From Micromonospora parathelypteridis (GTDB lineage Bacteria; Actinomycetota; Actinomycetes; Mycobacteriales; Micromonosporaceae), in the NCBI RefSeq assembly GCF_014201145.1, contig NZ_JACHDP010000001.1, forward strand, positions 2,232,001 through 2,296,000: a stretch of 64,000 bases of DNA, written 5' to 3'. The notes beneath the pieces were generated by a model, which did not search any database, was not told where the DNA came from, and worked only from the letters and a program-made list of their open reading frames with translations. Both the position numbers and the translations under genes were made by a program. Of the stretch, positions 16,361 to 25,869 are shown in pieces (the stretch's first letter is position 1; every line of letters starts with the position of its first letter).

Positions 16361-19300
16361 TCAGCGCAACCGGTACGCCTGGATGATTCGTTGCGTCACC
16401 GTGTTACCGGCGGAGTCCCGGGCGGTGGCCCGCAGCGAAACGTGGCCGGTGCCGGCTGGATGGCGCAACAGGGCCGACCAGCCGTCGGCGGAGGTACGGA
16501 CCAGCTTCGCCTTGCCCCAGGTCTTCCCGCCGTCGTACGAGACGTCGACAGCGAGCTTCTCCACCCGGGCGGCCTGTGCGCCGGGCTGCCGCTGCACCCG
16601 CACCGGGACGACGAAGTCCTCACCGGCGGGCGCGCTGTTGTCGACCCGCAACGGCGGCGCGAAGCCCACCGCCGACAGGGGCAGTCGGGCCGGCGTGTCA
16701 CCGGCGACGTGCCCCGACCGGAAGGTCCAGCTGGATTCCACCTCGGTGCTCAGGTCGGTGAAGCTACGCTTCGACGACACGACGAGCCGGTAGTCCGCCC
16801 TGCCCGGCGGCACGGTGAACTCTCCGTAGCCGGCGTACTCGCTCTCGCCGACCAACTTGCCAGCACGCCAGAGCTCGGTTCGCTCGCTGTCGCTCAGCGA
16901 GCCGCCCGGGTGCCCGGCCGCGTCGCTGAACATCGGCACGTCGACCGAGATGGCGTCGCCGACCCGGGTGACGCTCTGGTGCGGCCAGTGCGGAGTCGGG
17001 AAGGACGGCGCGTACGGGGCCTGGTTCCAGACCTCCGAAACCGTCCGCCCGGCCCGGTACGCGGTGGGGGTGGAGAAGAGCGCCGCCCGCGGGTTCAACC
17101 AGCCTTCCTCGTCCCGCGTTCCGAAGTAGATCTCGGATTCCCACTTCACATTCTTGGTGTTGTAGTGCTCGACCCGCTGGCCGGGCACGACGGTGGGCAG
17201 GACCAGCGCGGAGCCGCCGACGTTGTACTCCAGCGCGGGGTACACGGTCCGCTCGGCCTCCAGGCCCGGGTAGCCACCGCGGAACCGGTGCACGACGGTG
17301 GCCAGGTCCCGTCGGGTGTAGTCGCGGACGAACCCCGTGGGCATCCGGCGAGGGATCGCTTCGGCCAGCGCGTACAGGTACGGGCTGTTGGCCGTGTCCG
17401 GCTTGATCCACTGGCTGCTGATGGTGGCGACGAACCGGTCGGCGGAGACCGGCTTGCCGAGTTGACCGCTGGTCAGGCCGGTGAACGTGTCCGCCCAGAG
17501 CCCGATGCCGTATCCGCTGCCGTCGTCGGCCGTGAAGTTGCCGCTGACGTCGATCAGTTGCGGGGCGGCGCTCCGGTCCGGAACGGTCATCCGTATCGGC
17601 TTGGCCCGGCGGGCGTCCACGACGATCCGGGTGTCCCGGTCGATTGTCACTTCGGGCTGCGCCAACATGGACATCCCGCCCTGCTCACCCTCCGGCGCGG
17701 GCTCGAAGACGAGGCCGTTCAGGCCGTAGTGCCCCTTGGGCAGCCGCACGGTGGCCACCCCGTCGGGGCTGATGAGGTCCCAGAAGCCAAAGGTGTCCAG
17801 CCCGAGCAGGGTGGTCCAGTGGTCCGAGGTGCGCTCGCCGGCGCGGTTCAGGTGCTCTACGGTCAGCGTGTAGCTCTCCACCTCCCGGTTCACGGCCAGC
17901 GGGGTGACCGCGACCGCCGTCCCGGACCGGGCCACGATCCGCCCGGTCCAGTGACCGTCGGCGTCGCCGAGGCGGGTGTCCGCGGTGACCGTGGTGCCGG
18001 CGTCGCCACCGGCCGGCACGGTGACCTGGCCAGCCGCGAGGGTGAACATGCCGGCGGGGGCCGGCTGCCCATCGGGTCCGGTGACTTCGAGGGTCAGGTC
18101 CAGGGTGATCAGGTCGGGGCTGTCGTTGTGCCAGCCGACCTTGCGGGCGACCGGGGTGTCGTCGTCGTGCGGCCACGCCGGTTGTCCGAAGGAAACGCTG
18201 ACCGGGTCGCTGACGACCCGCTGGGTGATCGCCCTGGCCACGTCGACCCGGCCGGCACCCTGTTGGAAGGCGGTCTGCTCCGGGTGCGGCTTCGCCGAGG
18301 CCATCAGGGTGGCCTTGAGCTGGGCCCCCGCCCAGCCGGAGTGCTGCTGGGCGAGCAGCGCCACCGCACCGGTGACGTGCGGGGCGGCCATCGAGGTGCC
18401 GGAGAGCGTGACGTACTCCTCCCCCACCGGCGCGCCGAGCTCCGTGCCGTCACCGCGGGCGGCGACGATCTCCACCCCGGGAGCGGTGATGTCCGGCTTC
18501 AGCCCGCCGTCGCCAACGCGGGGACCGCGGCTGGAGAAGTCGGCCAACGCGTCGTCGCGGTCCACCGCGCCCACCGACAGCGCGGAGTCCGCCGTGCCCG
18601 GGGAGCCGACCGACCCGTCCGAGCCGTCGTTGCCGGCGGAGATCACGAAGAGCGCGCCGGTCTGCGCGGTCAGCGTCTCGATCGCCGCCTCCAGCGGGTC
18701 GACGTCGGGTGTGTCGGGCCCGGTCAGACTCATGTTGACCACGTCGGCGTGCTGGTCGACGGCAGCCCACTGCATGCCGGCCAGGATCGCCGAATCCGAG
18801 CAGCCCTGGTCCTCGCAGACCTTGCCGGAGAGCAGCGTGGCGTCCGGGGCGACGCCCCGGTACTTGCCGCCGGAGGCGGCGCCGCTGCCCGCGATGATCG
18901 AGGCGACGTGGGTGCCGTGGCCGACCGTGTCGGCCGCCTCGGGGACCGCGCTGAAATTACGCGATTCCGCGACCCGGCCGGTCAGGTCGGGGTGGTCGGC
19001 GTCGACCCCGGTGTCCAGCACCGCGACGCGGACACCCTGGCCGGTGAACCCGGCCTGGTGCGCCGCTGGCGCGCCGATCTGCGGCACGCTGTGGTCCAGG
19101 GTGACCCGTCGGCGGCCGTCGAGCCAGATCCGGTCGGCACCCCCCGCCGTGCCGACCCGGGCGCCGGCGCTGGTGCCGGTGAGCGTCGCCCAGATCGCCG
19201 AGGCCCGCCCCTTGTCGGCCCTCGCGGCGACACCGTCGATCGCGGGCAACTGCGCGGTGACGGTCAGCCCGGTGGGTACTGCCGCGGCGCGCTGCCGCTC

Positions 19301-19723
19301 GCCCGCGGCACCGGTGACCAGCAGCGGCAGGTGGTCGCGGCGGGCGTCGTCGTAACCGGCGGCGATCAGCCCGGTCACGTCGAACAGTCGCCGGTCGACC
19401 CGGCCGGAGCGGACCAGCGGCAGGGCGTCCTGCGGCAGCACGGTGAGGTGGCCGCGTTCGCGGCTGGTGAGGAAGCGCAGATGAGTACGACCGGGGCCAG
19501 GCTGGACGGCGGCGGACCCGGACGCGGTGACGGTGATCCGGTCGCCGGTGAGCAGGGTGACGGTCTTCGTCGTGGTGGCGGCGCCGACCGCGGTGCGCGG
19601 GGCGGCGGCCGGGGCGGTGTTGGTGGTGGTGGCGGGTGGGCTGGCCACGGCGGCCGCCGGAGTGCCCAGGACGAGGGCTGCTACGGCGGTGACTGCGGTG
19701 GTCAATCTGCTGCGTCGATGCAA
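16361..19723 (-). CDS. Secreted subtilisin-like serine protease (S8) with long C-terminal region
   Basis: A 1120-residue protease with a signal peptide (HRRSR then a hydrophobic run ending AAAVA, ~1-28), a ~190-residue propeptide-like region, and an S8 catalytic domain with Asp237 (VAVLDTGVDADHPDL), His269 (GHGTHVAS), oxyanion Asn365 (SAGND) and Ser444 (SGTSMAAPH). The remaining ~600 residues look like beta-rich modules, ending in YDGGKTWGKAKL and a final ARDSAGN Ig-like repeat. The TTG start at 19723 is chosen because AGGAGG lies 6 nt before it and it gives a proper signal peptide; a longer frame to 19876 would hide the signal. A 19-bp palindrome lies ~60 nt upstream, suggesting repressor control. 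Confidence 0.92.
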   Translation of the reverse strand: MHRRSRLTTAVTAVAALVLGTPAAAVASPPATTTNTAPAAAPRTAVGAATTTKTVTLLTGDRITVTASGSAAVQPGPGRTHLRFLTSRERGHLTVLPQDALPLVRSGRVDRRLFDVTGLIAAGYDDARRDHLPLLVTGAAGERQRAAAVPTGLTVTAQLPAIDGVAARADKGRASAIWATLTGTSAGARVGTAGGADRIWLDGRRRVTLDHSVPQIGAPAAHQAGFTGQGVRVAVLDTGVDADHPDLTGRVAESRNFSAVPEAADTVGHGTHVASIIAGSGAASGGKYRGVAPDATLLSGKVCEDQGCSDSAILAGMQWAAVDQHADVVNMSLTGPDTPDVDPLEAAIETLTAQTGALFVISAGNDGSDGSVGSPGTADSALSVGAVDRDDALADFSSRGPRVGDGGLKPDITAPGVEIVAARGDGTELGAPVGEEYVTLSGTSMAAPHVTGAVALLAQQHSGWAGAQLKATLMASAKPHPEQTAFQQGAGRVDVARAITQRVVSDPVSVSFGQPAWPHDDDTPVARKVGWHNDSPDLITLDLTLEVTGPDGQPAPAGMFTLAAGQVTVPAGGDAGTTVTADTRLGDADGHWTGRIVARSGTAVAVTPLAVNREVESYTLTVEHLNRAGERTSDHWTTLLGLDTFGFWDLISPDGVATVRLPKGHYGLNGLVFEPAPEGEQGGMSMLAQPEVTIDRDTRIVVDARRAKPIRMTVPDRSAAPQLIDVSGNFTADDGSGYGIGLWADTFTGLTSGQLGKPVSADRFVATISSQWIKPDTANSPYLYALAEAIPRRMPTGFVRDYTRRDLATVVHRFRGGYPGLEAERTVYPALEYNVGGSALVLPTVVPGQRVEHYNTKNVKWESEIYFGTRDEEGWLNPRAALFSTPTAYRAGRTVSEVWNQAPYAPSFPTPHWPHQSVTRVGDAISVDVPMFSDAAGHPGGSLSDSERTELWRAGKLVGESEYAGYGEFTVPPGRADYRLVVSSKRSFTDLSTEVESSWTFRSGHVAGDTPARLPLSAVGFAPPLRVDNSAPAGEDFVVPVRVQRQPGAQAARVEKLAVDVSYDGGKTWGKAKLVRTSADGWSALLRHPAGTGHVSLRATARDSAGNTVTQRIIQAYRLR

Positions 19724-19781
19724 CGGATCCTCCTCGTTGGAGCGTTCATTCCTATGAGAGGTGCATAGACCGCCGTCAGTA

Positions 19782-19800
19782 TTGCATACCCGGTATGCAA
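19782..19800. promoter_or_regulatory. 19-bp palindrome TTGCATACCCGGTATGCAA, candidate operator
   Basis: Perfect palindrome TTGCATACC-C-GGTATGCAA. Its 13-bp core matches 13908-13920. It lies between the divergent subtilase (start 19723) and acetyltransferase (start 19866) genes, within an AT-rich patch, so it could regulate either or both. Confidence 0.65.
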
Positions 19801-19865
19801 ATAAGGGGTCGAAAATATGACGAACCTGCCAACCAGCGACAGTCTCGGCAGGCATCATCGACCGG

Positions 19866-20423
19866 GTGACCTCCATGAAGGACCGGATGCTCGCCGGCGA
19901 GCCCTACCTCGCTGACGATCCAGAGATCATCGCCGACCTGGACCGGGCCGCTCGGTTGATGGAACGCTTCAACACCAGTGCCGCGGCCGACCCGCAGGCC
20001 CGCCTCGCGGCACTCCGCGACCTCCTCGGCGAGCTGGGCGAGGGCACCTGGATCCGCCCGCCGTTCTACTGCGACTACGGCTGGCAGACCCGCATCGGGC
20101 CACGCAGCTTCGTCAACTACAACGCGGTCTTCCTCGACGTCGCACCAATCACCATCGGCGCGGACGTCCAGATCGGACCCAACGTGCAGCTGCTCACCCC
20201 GACCCACCCGGTGGAGCCGGGCCCGCGCCGCGACAAGTGGGAGGCCGCCAAGCCGATCACCATCGGCGACAACGCCTGGCTCGGCGGCGGGGCCATCGTG
20301 CTGGCCGGGGTGTCAATCGGCGCGAACACCGTCGTCGGCGCGGGCGCGGTGGTAACCCGGGACCTACCCGCCAACGTGGTCGCCGTCGGCAACCCCGCCC
20401 GGCCGGTCCGCGAACTGGACTGA
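19866..20423 (+). CDS. Sugar O-acetyltransferase, maltose/galactoside acetyltransferase family
   Basis: A 185-residue left-handed beta-helix enzyme of the LacA/Maa/NodL group. The N-terminal cap motif MKDRMLAGEPYLADDPEI and the later NYNAVFLDVAPITIG, TPTHPVEPGPR (with the catalytic His), and GDNAWLGGGAIVLAGVSIG hexapeptide turns are all present. It acetylates a sugar hydroxyl from acetyl-CoA in the cytoplasm. Start GTG 19866 or ATG 19875; neither has a clear ribosome site. It reads away from the subtilase across the shared palindrome. Confidence 0.92.
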   Translation: MTSMKDRMLAGEPYLADDPEIIADLDRAARLMERFNTSAAADPQARLAALRDLLGELGEGTWIRPPFYCDYGWQTRIGPRSFVNYNAVFLDVAPITIGADVQIGPNVQLLTPTHPVEPGPRRDKWEAAKPITIGDNAWLGGGAIVLAGVSIGANTVVGAGAVVTRDLPANVVAVGNPARPVRELD

Positions 20424-20435
20424 TCGGCGGGCCGG

Positions 20436-21083
20436 TCAGGCCGCCGGCGGATCGGGCAGGCGGACCACCAGGTCGGCCCGGTCGGCGGTGGGGGTGATCA
20501 GGGCCGCGTTGGCCTCGTCACTGCCCAGCGCCCACTCACGCGCCTGTTCCGGCGAGCGCCCGAAGGCCTCGTGGCGGGCGGTCAGCCGACGCTGGCGCAG
20601 CTCAGCGTCCAGATCGAGGAACCACACCTCGTGCAACAGCGTCCGCACCTCCTGCCACGGGAAGTCCGGCAGCAGCAGGTAGTTGCCCTCCGTCACCACC
20701 AACCGAACCGACGGCGGCACCTCGATCGAGCCGGCCACCGGCTCCTCCAACTCCCGGCGAAACTCCGGCGCGTACACCGAGGTGGGCTCCAGCCGGCGTA
20801 ACCGGCGCAGCAGCGAGACGTACCCGTTGGCGTCGAAGGTGTCCCTCGCACCCTTGCGGTCCGCGCGGCCCAACCGGGCCAGCTGGGACTGCGCCAGGTG
20901 GAAGCCGTCCATCGGCACGAGCCGGGCCGTCGCCCCGAGGGCGGCCACGACCTGCTCGGCCAGCGTGGACTTTCCAGCGCCCGGCGCACCGGCGATGCCC
21001 AGCAGTTGTCGCGGGCCCGCCTCGGCCAGCGCCAACGCCCGTTCCACCAATTCGTCGACGGACAACACCTGAGCCGGTGGCAT
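20436..21083 (-). CDS. P-loop nucleoside/sugar kinase of the uridine kinase/PRK-like superfamily
   Basis: A 215-residue cytoplasmic kinase. Walker A GAPGAGKST (~32-40), MDGFHLAQSQL (~59, base/acceptor loop typical of the PanK/uridine kinase/YggC group), TEGNYLLLPDFPW (~131) and the LID ARHEAFGRSPEQA (~169) are visible. Family members phosphorylate nucleosides, pantothenate or sugars; the substrate here cannot be assigned. The ATG overlaps the SIMPL gene stop (TGATG), so the two are coupled. Confidence 0.85.
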   Translation of the reverse strand: MPPAQVLSVDELVERALALAEAGPRQLLGIAGAPGAGKSTLAEQVVAALGATARLVPMDGFHLAQSQLARLGRADRKGARDTFDANGYVSLLRRLRRLEPTSVYAPEFRRELEEPVAGSIEVPPSVRLVVTEGNYLLLPDFPWQEVRTLLHEVWFLDLDAELRQRRLTARHEAFGRSPEQAREWALGSDEANAALITPTADRADLVVRLPDPPAA

Positions 21084-21733
21084 CAGTCGAGGACCGGCGC
21101 GCTGATCGTGAACCTCGCCTGCACGGCCGCCTGCACGGTCTGCGGTTGTGGGTCCAGCTCAAGCTCCGGCGGCCCACCACCCGAGCCGCCGCCGCCGGCG
21201 AACGCCGCACGGGCGAACATCGGCCGGTCAGCCGGACCGGCGTCGGCCAGCTCAAGCAATGACGTGACCTGGGCACCGAGCGCCTCGGCGTACTCCCGGG
21301 CCCGCACCAACGCGTCGCGGATCGCGGCCTGTCGGGCCTCGCGGTGCGCGGGGCTGTCCGGGCGAAGCTCCCACCAGGGCCCGGCCACCTCGACCTGATC
21401 CTGATCGGCCAACCGGAGCATCAGCTCGCCGAGGGCGGTGAAGTCGGTGACGGTGACCGTGGTGGTCACGCTGCCGTGCCAGGCGACCACCCGCTCGCCC
21501 GAGCGCCGGGTCTCCGGTCGCACCCGCAGGTCGCCGGTCTCCCGCCGCGCCACCGCCGGCCCGGAGCCGTCCAGCAGCACCCGGATGGCGGCGGCACGCT
21601 CGGCCAGCCGGGTCAGGGTGGCCTCGCGGTCCCGATCCCGCGCTGTCGCGGTGACCGCGAAACGGGCCAGCTCGGGCGGCACCTCCCGGTACGCTTCGCC
21701 GCGCACCTGCACCACCGGACTGTCCACCGCCAT
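21083..21733 (-). CDS. SIMPL (DUF541) domain protein
   Basis: A 216-residue protein matching the SIMPL/DUF541 pattern: VQVRGEAYREVPPELARFAV near the start, TVTDFTALGELM at mid-protein and the helix ARQAAIRDALVRAREYAEALG (~131-151), followed by a Gly-rich loop and a final beta strand. SIMPL proteins include the mammalian IRAK-interacting SIMPL and bacterial BP26/OMP28 periplasmic proteins; function in bacteria is poorly defined. No signal peptide is seen, so it is probably cytoplasmic. It lies between tyrA and the kinase in one leftward operon (10-nt gap to tyrA). Confidence 0.85.
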   Translation of the reverse strand: MAVDSPVVQVRGEAYREVPPELARFAVTATARDRDREATLTRLAERAAAIRVLLDGSGPAVARRETGDLRVRPETRRSGERVVAWHGSVTTTVTVTDFTALGELMLRLADQDQVEVAGPWWELRPDSPAHREARQAAIRDALVRAREYAEALGAQVTSLLELADAGPADRPMFARAAFAGGGGSGGGPPELELDPQPQTVQAAVQARFTISAPVLD

Positions 21734-21743
21734 GCCCCTCAGC

Positions 21744-22769
21744 CTAGTCAGCCACCGGGAGCCGCGCGGTGTAGGAGACGGCGTCCGGGCCGATCCGACA
21801 CCCGGTCAGGTGCCCCCCGGCGTCGCCCAGACCGCGCAGCCAGGTCACCTCGGCGTCATGGTCGCCGCCGGCCGGGAACTCCCGAGCCTGACCGACGAAC
21901 CGTCGGTCCACCAGCGCCAACCGGGCCGCCCTGGCCTCGGTGTAGCGCGCGATGAGCGCGGGCGCGTCGTCGGCCCGCAGCTCCGCGGCCAGCCCGTCCA
22001 GGAACGCGCGGACCTCGGCCAGCTCGTGCAGCACGCGGTCGCGGTTGCCGAGCAGCATGTTCGCGGTCCGCTCCGCTGGTGTGCCGGCGACCCGCGTGCC
22101 ATCGGAGAAGCTGCCCGCCGCCAGCGCCAGCACCGCGTCGCGCAGCGGCGCCCGTTGCGTCGCCCCGGCCAACGCGCCGGCCAGCAGGTGCGGCACGTGT
22201 GAGGCGAGCGCGGCCGCCGAGTCGTGTGCCGGCGCGGACATCGGCACGACCCGCGCACCGAACAACTCCACCAGCAGCCCGGTCAGCCAGCGGAAGGCGT
22301 CCGTCGCGGCGCCCGGCATCGGGCAGAGCACCCAGGCGGCACCGGCCAGCAGGGCCGGCGAGGCGGCAGTCAGGCCAGCCGACTCCGCGCCCGCCATCGG
22401 ATGCCCCGGCACGAACCGGTCGGTGAGCCCGAGCCGGTCAGCCGCCTCGGCCACCTCGACCTTGGTGCTGCCGACATCGGTGAGCACGCAGCCCGGCGCG
22501 GTCAGCTCGGCCACCCGGGCCAGGGTGTCCGGGAGGGTGGGCAGCGGGCCGCAGAGGAAGACCAGGTCCCGATCGGCCACGGTCTGCTCGATCGTGGCCG
22601 GGGCGACCACCCCCCGACCCTGGGCGCGATCACGGGTCGCCGGGTCCGGGTCCCAACCCGCCACGTCCAGGCCCGCGTCGGCCAGGCGCAGCAGCACGGA
22701 TCCACCGATCAGGCCGGTGCCGATCACGGCCACCCGCACCCGCGCACCGGGCCTGTCCACCATCCGCAC
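21744..22769 (-). CDS. tyrA: Prephenate dehydrogenase
   Basis: A 341-residue NAD(P)-dependent enzyme converting prephenate to 4-hydroxyphenylpyruvate for tyrosine synthesis. The Rossmann motif GTGLIGGS (~17-24) is followed by CVLTDVGSTKVEV (~93), the catalytic-site GHPMAGAESAG (~121-131) and HDSAAALASHVPHLLA (~185). The C-terminal helical dimer domain is present; no ACT domain is seen. GTG 22769 has GGAAGG 7 nt upstream. First gene of the tyrA-SIMPL-kinase group. Confidence 0.92.
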   Translation of the reverse strand: MRMVDRPGARVRVAVIGTGLIGGSVLLRLADAGLDVAGWDPDPATRDRAQGRGVVAPATIEQTVADRDLVFLCGPLPTLPDTLARVAELTAPGCVLTDVGSTKVEVAEAADRLGLTDRFVPGHPMAGAESAGLTAASPALLAGAAWVLCPMPGAATDAFRWLTGLLVELFGARVVPMSAPAHDSAAALASHVPHLLAGALAGATQRAPLRDAVLALAAGSFSDGTRVAGTPAERTANMLLGNRDRVLHELAEVRAFLDGLAAELRADDAPALIARYTEARAARLALVDRRFVGQAREFPAGGDHDAEVTWLRGLGDAGGHLTGCRIGPDAVSYTARLPVAD

Positions 22770-22858
22770 GCCTCGACCTTCCTACTGGGTGCGGGGCCGA
22801 CGCGGCCCCGACCAGGTCCGGGGCCGAGGATATCGCCCGGGCCGGGCCAAGGACCGGG

Positions 22859-23830
22859 TCAGTCCTCGGCGGCCATCGCGTCGTCGCGCCACGCGATGAA
22901 CGGGATCACCGGGTTCCTGTTGATGTACTGCCAGGGCCAGGCGGTCACCTGATCACCGATCACCTCGAACTGGCCGGCGGCGGATCGCAGGTCTCCGACC
23001 TTCGAGAAACCCATCGCGAAGGTGTTGTGCACGCTCGCCCAGCCCGGCCCGCGCCGGTAGTCGGGGTGGCGCACCGAGTGGTCGGCGGCGGCGCTGAGTT
23101 CGGCACGCACCGCGTCGTCGTCCAGGTACTCTTCGTCCTCGCCGACCGGCAGGTCCAGCCACTTCTCCAGGTGCGCGACGACGACCAGGTGCCCGAGCGC
23201 CGAGCCGGCGGGCGACTTCGCCACCGCCTCCCGGGCGAACTCGAACATCTCGTCGTGGCTGCCGTACCACTTGCGGCAGCGGTACTGCAGCATCTGCTCG
23301 TGCGCGATCCGGTGCCACGGGTGCCGGGTGACCACCTCGTCGAAACGCCGGTTCGCCTCGTCCCGGTCCACCTGACGGCCGCGTGCCGAGGTGACCAGGA
23401 AGGTACGCGCCGTGGTGTCGTCCGGGTCGCGGCCGATCACCTCGTCCAGGCAGTTCTCGGCCAACCGCAGCCGCCGCCAGAACTCCTTGAACTGATCCTC
23501 GCTCACCTGCGAGGCCCGGGCGCTGGTGCGGGCCTCCCAGGCCCAGTACACCGCGTGCGCCCCACGGACCAGCACCGGCAGCGTCGACCGTGGCTCAGCC
23601 TCGATCCACTCACCGATCCAGTCCTGCAGGCCGTCGACGTCGGCGACCGCCGAGACATAGAAGGCGTGCTCGTCCGGATCGGTCACGGGGGTGAGCAGTT
23701 CCCGGATGGCACCCCAGTCCCGCCGCTCGCCGGCCTCCCGCAGTGCCCGCGCGGTCGGGTCACCCTCCGCCGGGTCCACGGTCAGCGTGGGCGCCGCCAC
23801 CTGCTTGCTGCTACGCCGGAACGGCCACAT
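22859..23830 (-). CDS. Hypothetical protein, possibly helical-repeat
   Basis: A 323-residue soluble protein I do not assign to a named family. It is Trp- and Arg-rich with repeating helix-like segments (RLAENCLDEVIGRDPDD, EANRRFDEVVTRHPWH, FEFAREAVAKSPAG) that have TPR-like spacing. It contains a conserved-looking C-terminal motif with GPGWASVHNTFAMGF and ends near NPVIPFIAWRDD. ATG 23830 is chosen for AGAGGA 9 nt upstream over a GTG at 23848. Divergent from the M48 protease gene. Confidence 0.75.
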   Translation of the reverse strand: MWPFRRSSKQVAAPTLTVDPAEGDPTARALREAGERRDWGAIRELLTPVTDPDEHAFYVSAVADVDGLQDWIGEWIEAEPRSTLPVLVRGAHAVYWAWEARTSARASQVSEDQFKEFWRRLRLAENCLDEVIGRDPDDTTARTFLVTSARGRQVDRDEANRRFDEVVTRHPWHRIAHEQMLQYRCRKWYGSHDEMFEFAREAVAKSPAGSALGHLVVVAHLEKWLDLPVGEDEEYLDDDAVRAELSAAADHSVRHPDYRRGPGWASVHNTFAMGFSKVGDLRSAAGQFEVIGDQVTAWPWQYINRNPVIPFIAWRDDAMAAED

Positions 23831-23980
23831 GCCGAATTTTCCTCTCACCCCGTGACGACCGGCAGATCGTAGATCTGGACAAGGCCGATCCGGAAGGGGG
23901 TTGTCCTCTTCAGACCAACGTCGTACGGTCCGCTCCGCCCGCCGCTTCGACGCGGGGTCACAGCGGGGAAGGATACGAAA

Positions 23981-25822
23981 ATGTCCGCGACATACCGGGC
24001 GCTCGCCTCGGTGGTCATGTTGATCGGCTTCTACGTCGTCGCGCTCCTACAGCTCGCCGCGGTAGCCGCGTTGGGGGTCTGGCTGTTCGGCCATACCAAC
24101 GGAATCGTCACCGGGAAGGTCCTGCTGCCCCTGGTCGTCGCGCTGGGCGCGGTGGCCGTCGGGCTCTGGCGTGCGATCCGTACGAAGAACGAACCCGCAC
24201 CCGGTCTGATCGTCACCGAACGCGAGGCCCCGGGGCTGTGGGCCAACGTACGCGAGCTGGCCACCGCCGTCGGCACTCGCGCGCCCGACGAGATCCGCCT
24301 GGTGCCCGAGGTGAATGCCGCGGTCGCCGAGCAGAGCCGGATGCTCGGCCTGGTTGGTGGACGGCGCACCCTCTATGTCGGACTGCCGCTGCTCCAGGCG
24401 ATGCGGATCGACCAGTTGCGCTCGGTGCTCGCTCACGAGCTGGGTCACTACTCCGGCAACCACACCCGCCTCGGCGCGGTGGCGTACCGGGGTCGGCTGG
24501 CGATCGCGGAGACGCTGGAGCGGATCAGCCCGCGCAACCCGATCGGCTGGGTCTTCAAGGGCTACTCGAGGCTCTACCTCATGGTGGACAACGCCGCGTC
24601 GCGGCGGCAGGAACTGGAAGCCGACCGGTCCTCGGTGCTGCTGGCCGGGCAGGACGCCGCGGCCTCCGCGCTGCGTACGCTGCCTGCGCTCGACGCGGCC
24701 TGGGGCTTCTTCATGCGCCGGTACGTCGAGCCGGGCTGGTCTGCCGAGCTGGTGCCGGACGACCTCTTCGGCGGCTTCGGCCAACTGCTGCACGCCCGGC
24801 GGGATGAGATCACCGAGATGCGGGAGAACACTCCCGATCGGGAGCCGTCGCCGTGGGACACCCACCCGCCGATCGGCGTCCGGGTCGCCGCGATGGCGGC
24901 CCTGCCGGCGGGGACCGTCGCGCCGGACGAACGGCCGGCCGCGCTGCTGCTCGCTGACATCGCCACCGCCGGAAGGCAGTTGCAGGGCATCGTGGTCGAC
25001 CACGGCCGTCGTCAGGCGCTGCCCTGGACGCAGTTCACCGCCGCGTCGGTGGCGGCCGGGGTGCAACAGCAGGCGGACGGCATCTACCGGGCGGCGGGGC
25101 GGTTCACCGGTGTCACCGGGCCGGGCCTGACGACGGTGCTGGACCTGGTGAGCTCCGGCCGGCTGGGCGAGTTCGCCGAGCAGTTCTTCTCCGACGCCAC
25201 CCGCAAGGAGGCAAGCGCCCGGTTCGCCGGGCCGATGGAGACCCTCCTCGACAACGCGGCCGTCCGGTCCGGCCAGGCCCACTGGCAACTCTCCTGGTCC
25301 GGCCCGGCGCAGCTCGTCGGCCCGGACGGGCAGCCGTGGGACCTCGCCGAGATCGCCAAGCTGGCCGTCGCGCCGCAAACCCTGGACGTGGCGCTCGCCC
25401 GCCTGGCCGAGCTGGGCATCGACCCCTCCGGGGCGACGGTGGTGGAGGACCGGGTCTCCGGACGGGACGCCGACCTGATCGGCGCGCTGGCCAACATCAA
25501 GATCGACGACAGGGAGCACGACGTGCTCATCCTCGACCGAGGGCTGGTCTTGATCGTCGATCCCGGCAAGGCCAGCCAGGGCGAGAAGCGGCTGCGTGAG
25601 CTGGTCGGCTCGGTGCCGATCGCGGAGCTGGCGGCCCGCCACACGTTCCTGCCGTACGAGGAGATCGTCTCCGTGAGCGTCAAGCGGGAGGTGCCGCTGA
25701 AGGCGGAGCTCACCCTGCACGACGGCCGGGTGGTCGCTCTGCAGGAGCTGATGTCCAGCGAGTTGCTGGAGAAGCAGAGCCGGAACACCCTGCTGAAGGT
25801 CTTCCGCCGGATCACCGACTGA
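23981..25822 (+). CDS. M48-family membrane metalloprotease
   Basis: A 613-residue protease with two N-terminal membrane helices (~8-36 and ~44-63), then a catalytic domain: HELGH at 152-156 and the third zinc ligand Glu211 in ELEAD. DTHPPIGVR (~300) is the M48 'HP' region following the catalytic domain. The C-terminal ~280 residues are a soluble extension with no recognised fold; it includes EDRVSGRDADLIGAL and a hydrophobic DVLILDRGLVLIV strand pair. Family members (HtpX, Ste24-like) degrade misfolded membrane proteins. ATG has GGGAAGG 9 nt upstream. Confidence 0.93.
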   Translation: MSATYRALASVVMLIGFYVVALLQLAAVAALGVWLFGHTNGIVTGKVLLPLVVALGAVAVGLWRAIRTKNEPAPGLIVTEREAPGLWANVRELATAVGTRAPDEIRLVPEVNAAVAEQSRMLGLVGGRRTLYVGLPLLQAMRIDQLRSVLAHELGHYSGNHTRLGAVAYRGRLAIAETLERISPRNPIGWVFKGYSRLYLMVDNAASRRQELEADRSSVLLAGQDAAASALRTLPALDAAWGFFMRRYVEPGWSAELVPDDLFGGFGQLLHARRDEITEMRENTPDREPSPWDTHPPIGVRVAAMAALPAGTVAPDERPAALLLADIATAGRQLQGIVVDHGRRQALPWTQFTAASVAAGVQQQADGIYRAAGRFTGVTGPGLTTVLDLVSSGRLGEFAEQFFSDATRKEASARFAGPMETLLDNAAVRSGQAHWQLSWSGPAQLVGPDGQPWDLAEIAKLAVAPQTLDVALARLAELGIDPSGATVVEDRVSGRDADLIGALANIKIDDREHDVLILDRGLVLIVDPGKASQGEKRLRELVGSVPIAELAARHTFLPYEEIVSVSVKREVPLKAELTLHDGRVVALQELMSSELLEKQSRNTLLKVFRRITD

Positions 25823-25826
25823 CGCC

Positions 25827-25864
25827 GTCCGGGCGGTCGACTCTCAGGGGTCGACCGCCCGGAC
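25827..25864. terminator. 15-bp bidirectional terminator
   Basis: Perfect stem 25827-25841 with 25850-25864, 8-nt loop, located between convergent stops of the M48 protease and dapC. Confidence 0.85.
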
Positions 25865-25869
25865 CGCGA

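Noticed and set aside
19724..19876. N-terminal extension of the subtilase to 19876
   Set aside because: It would bury the signal peptide, cross the palindrome and overlap the acetyltransferase start.
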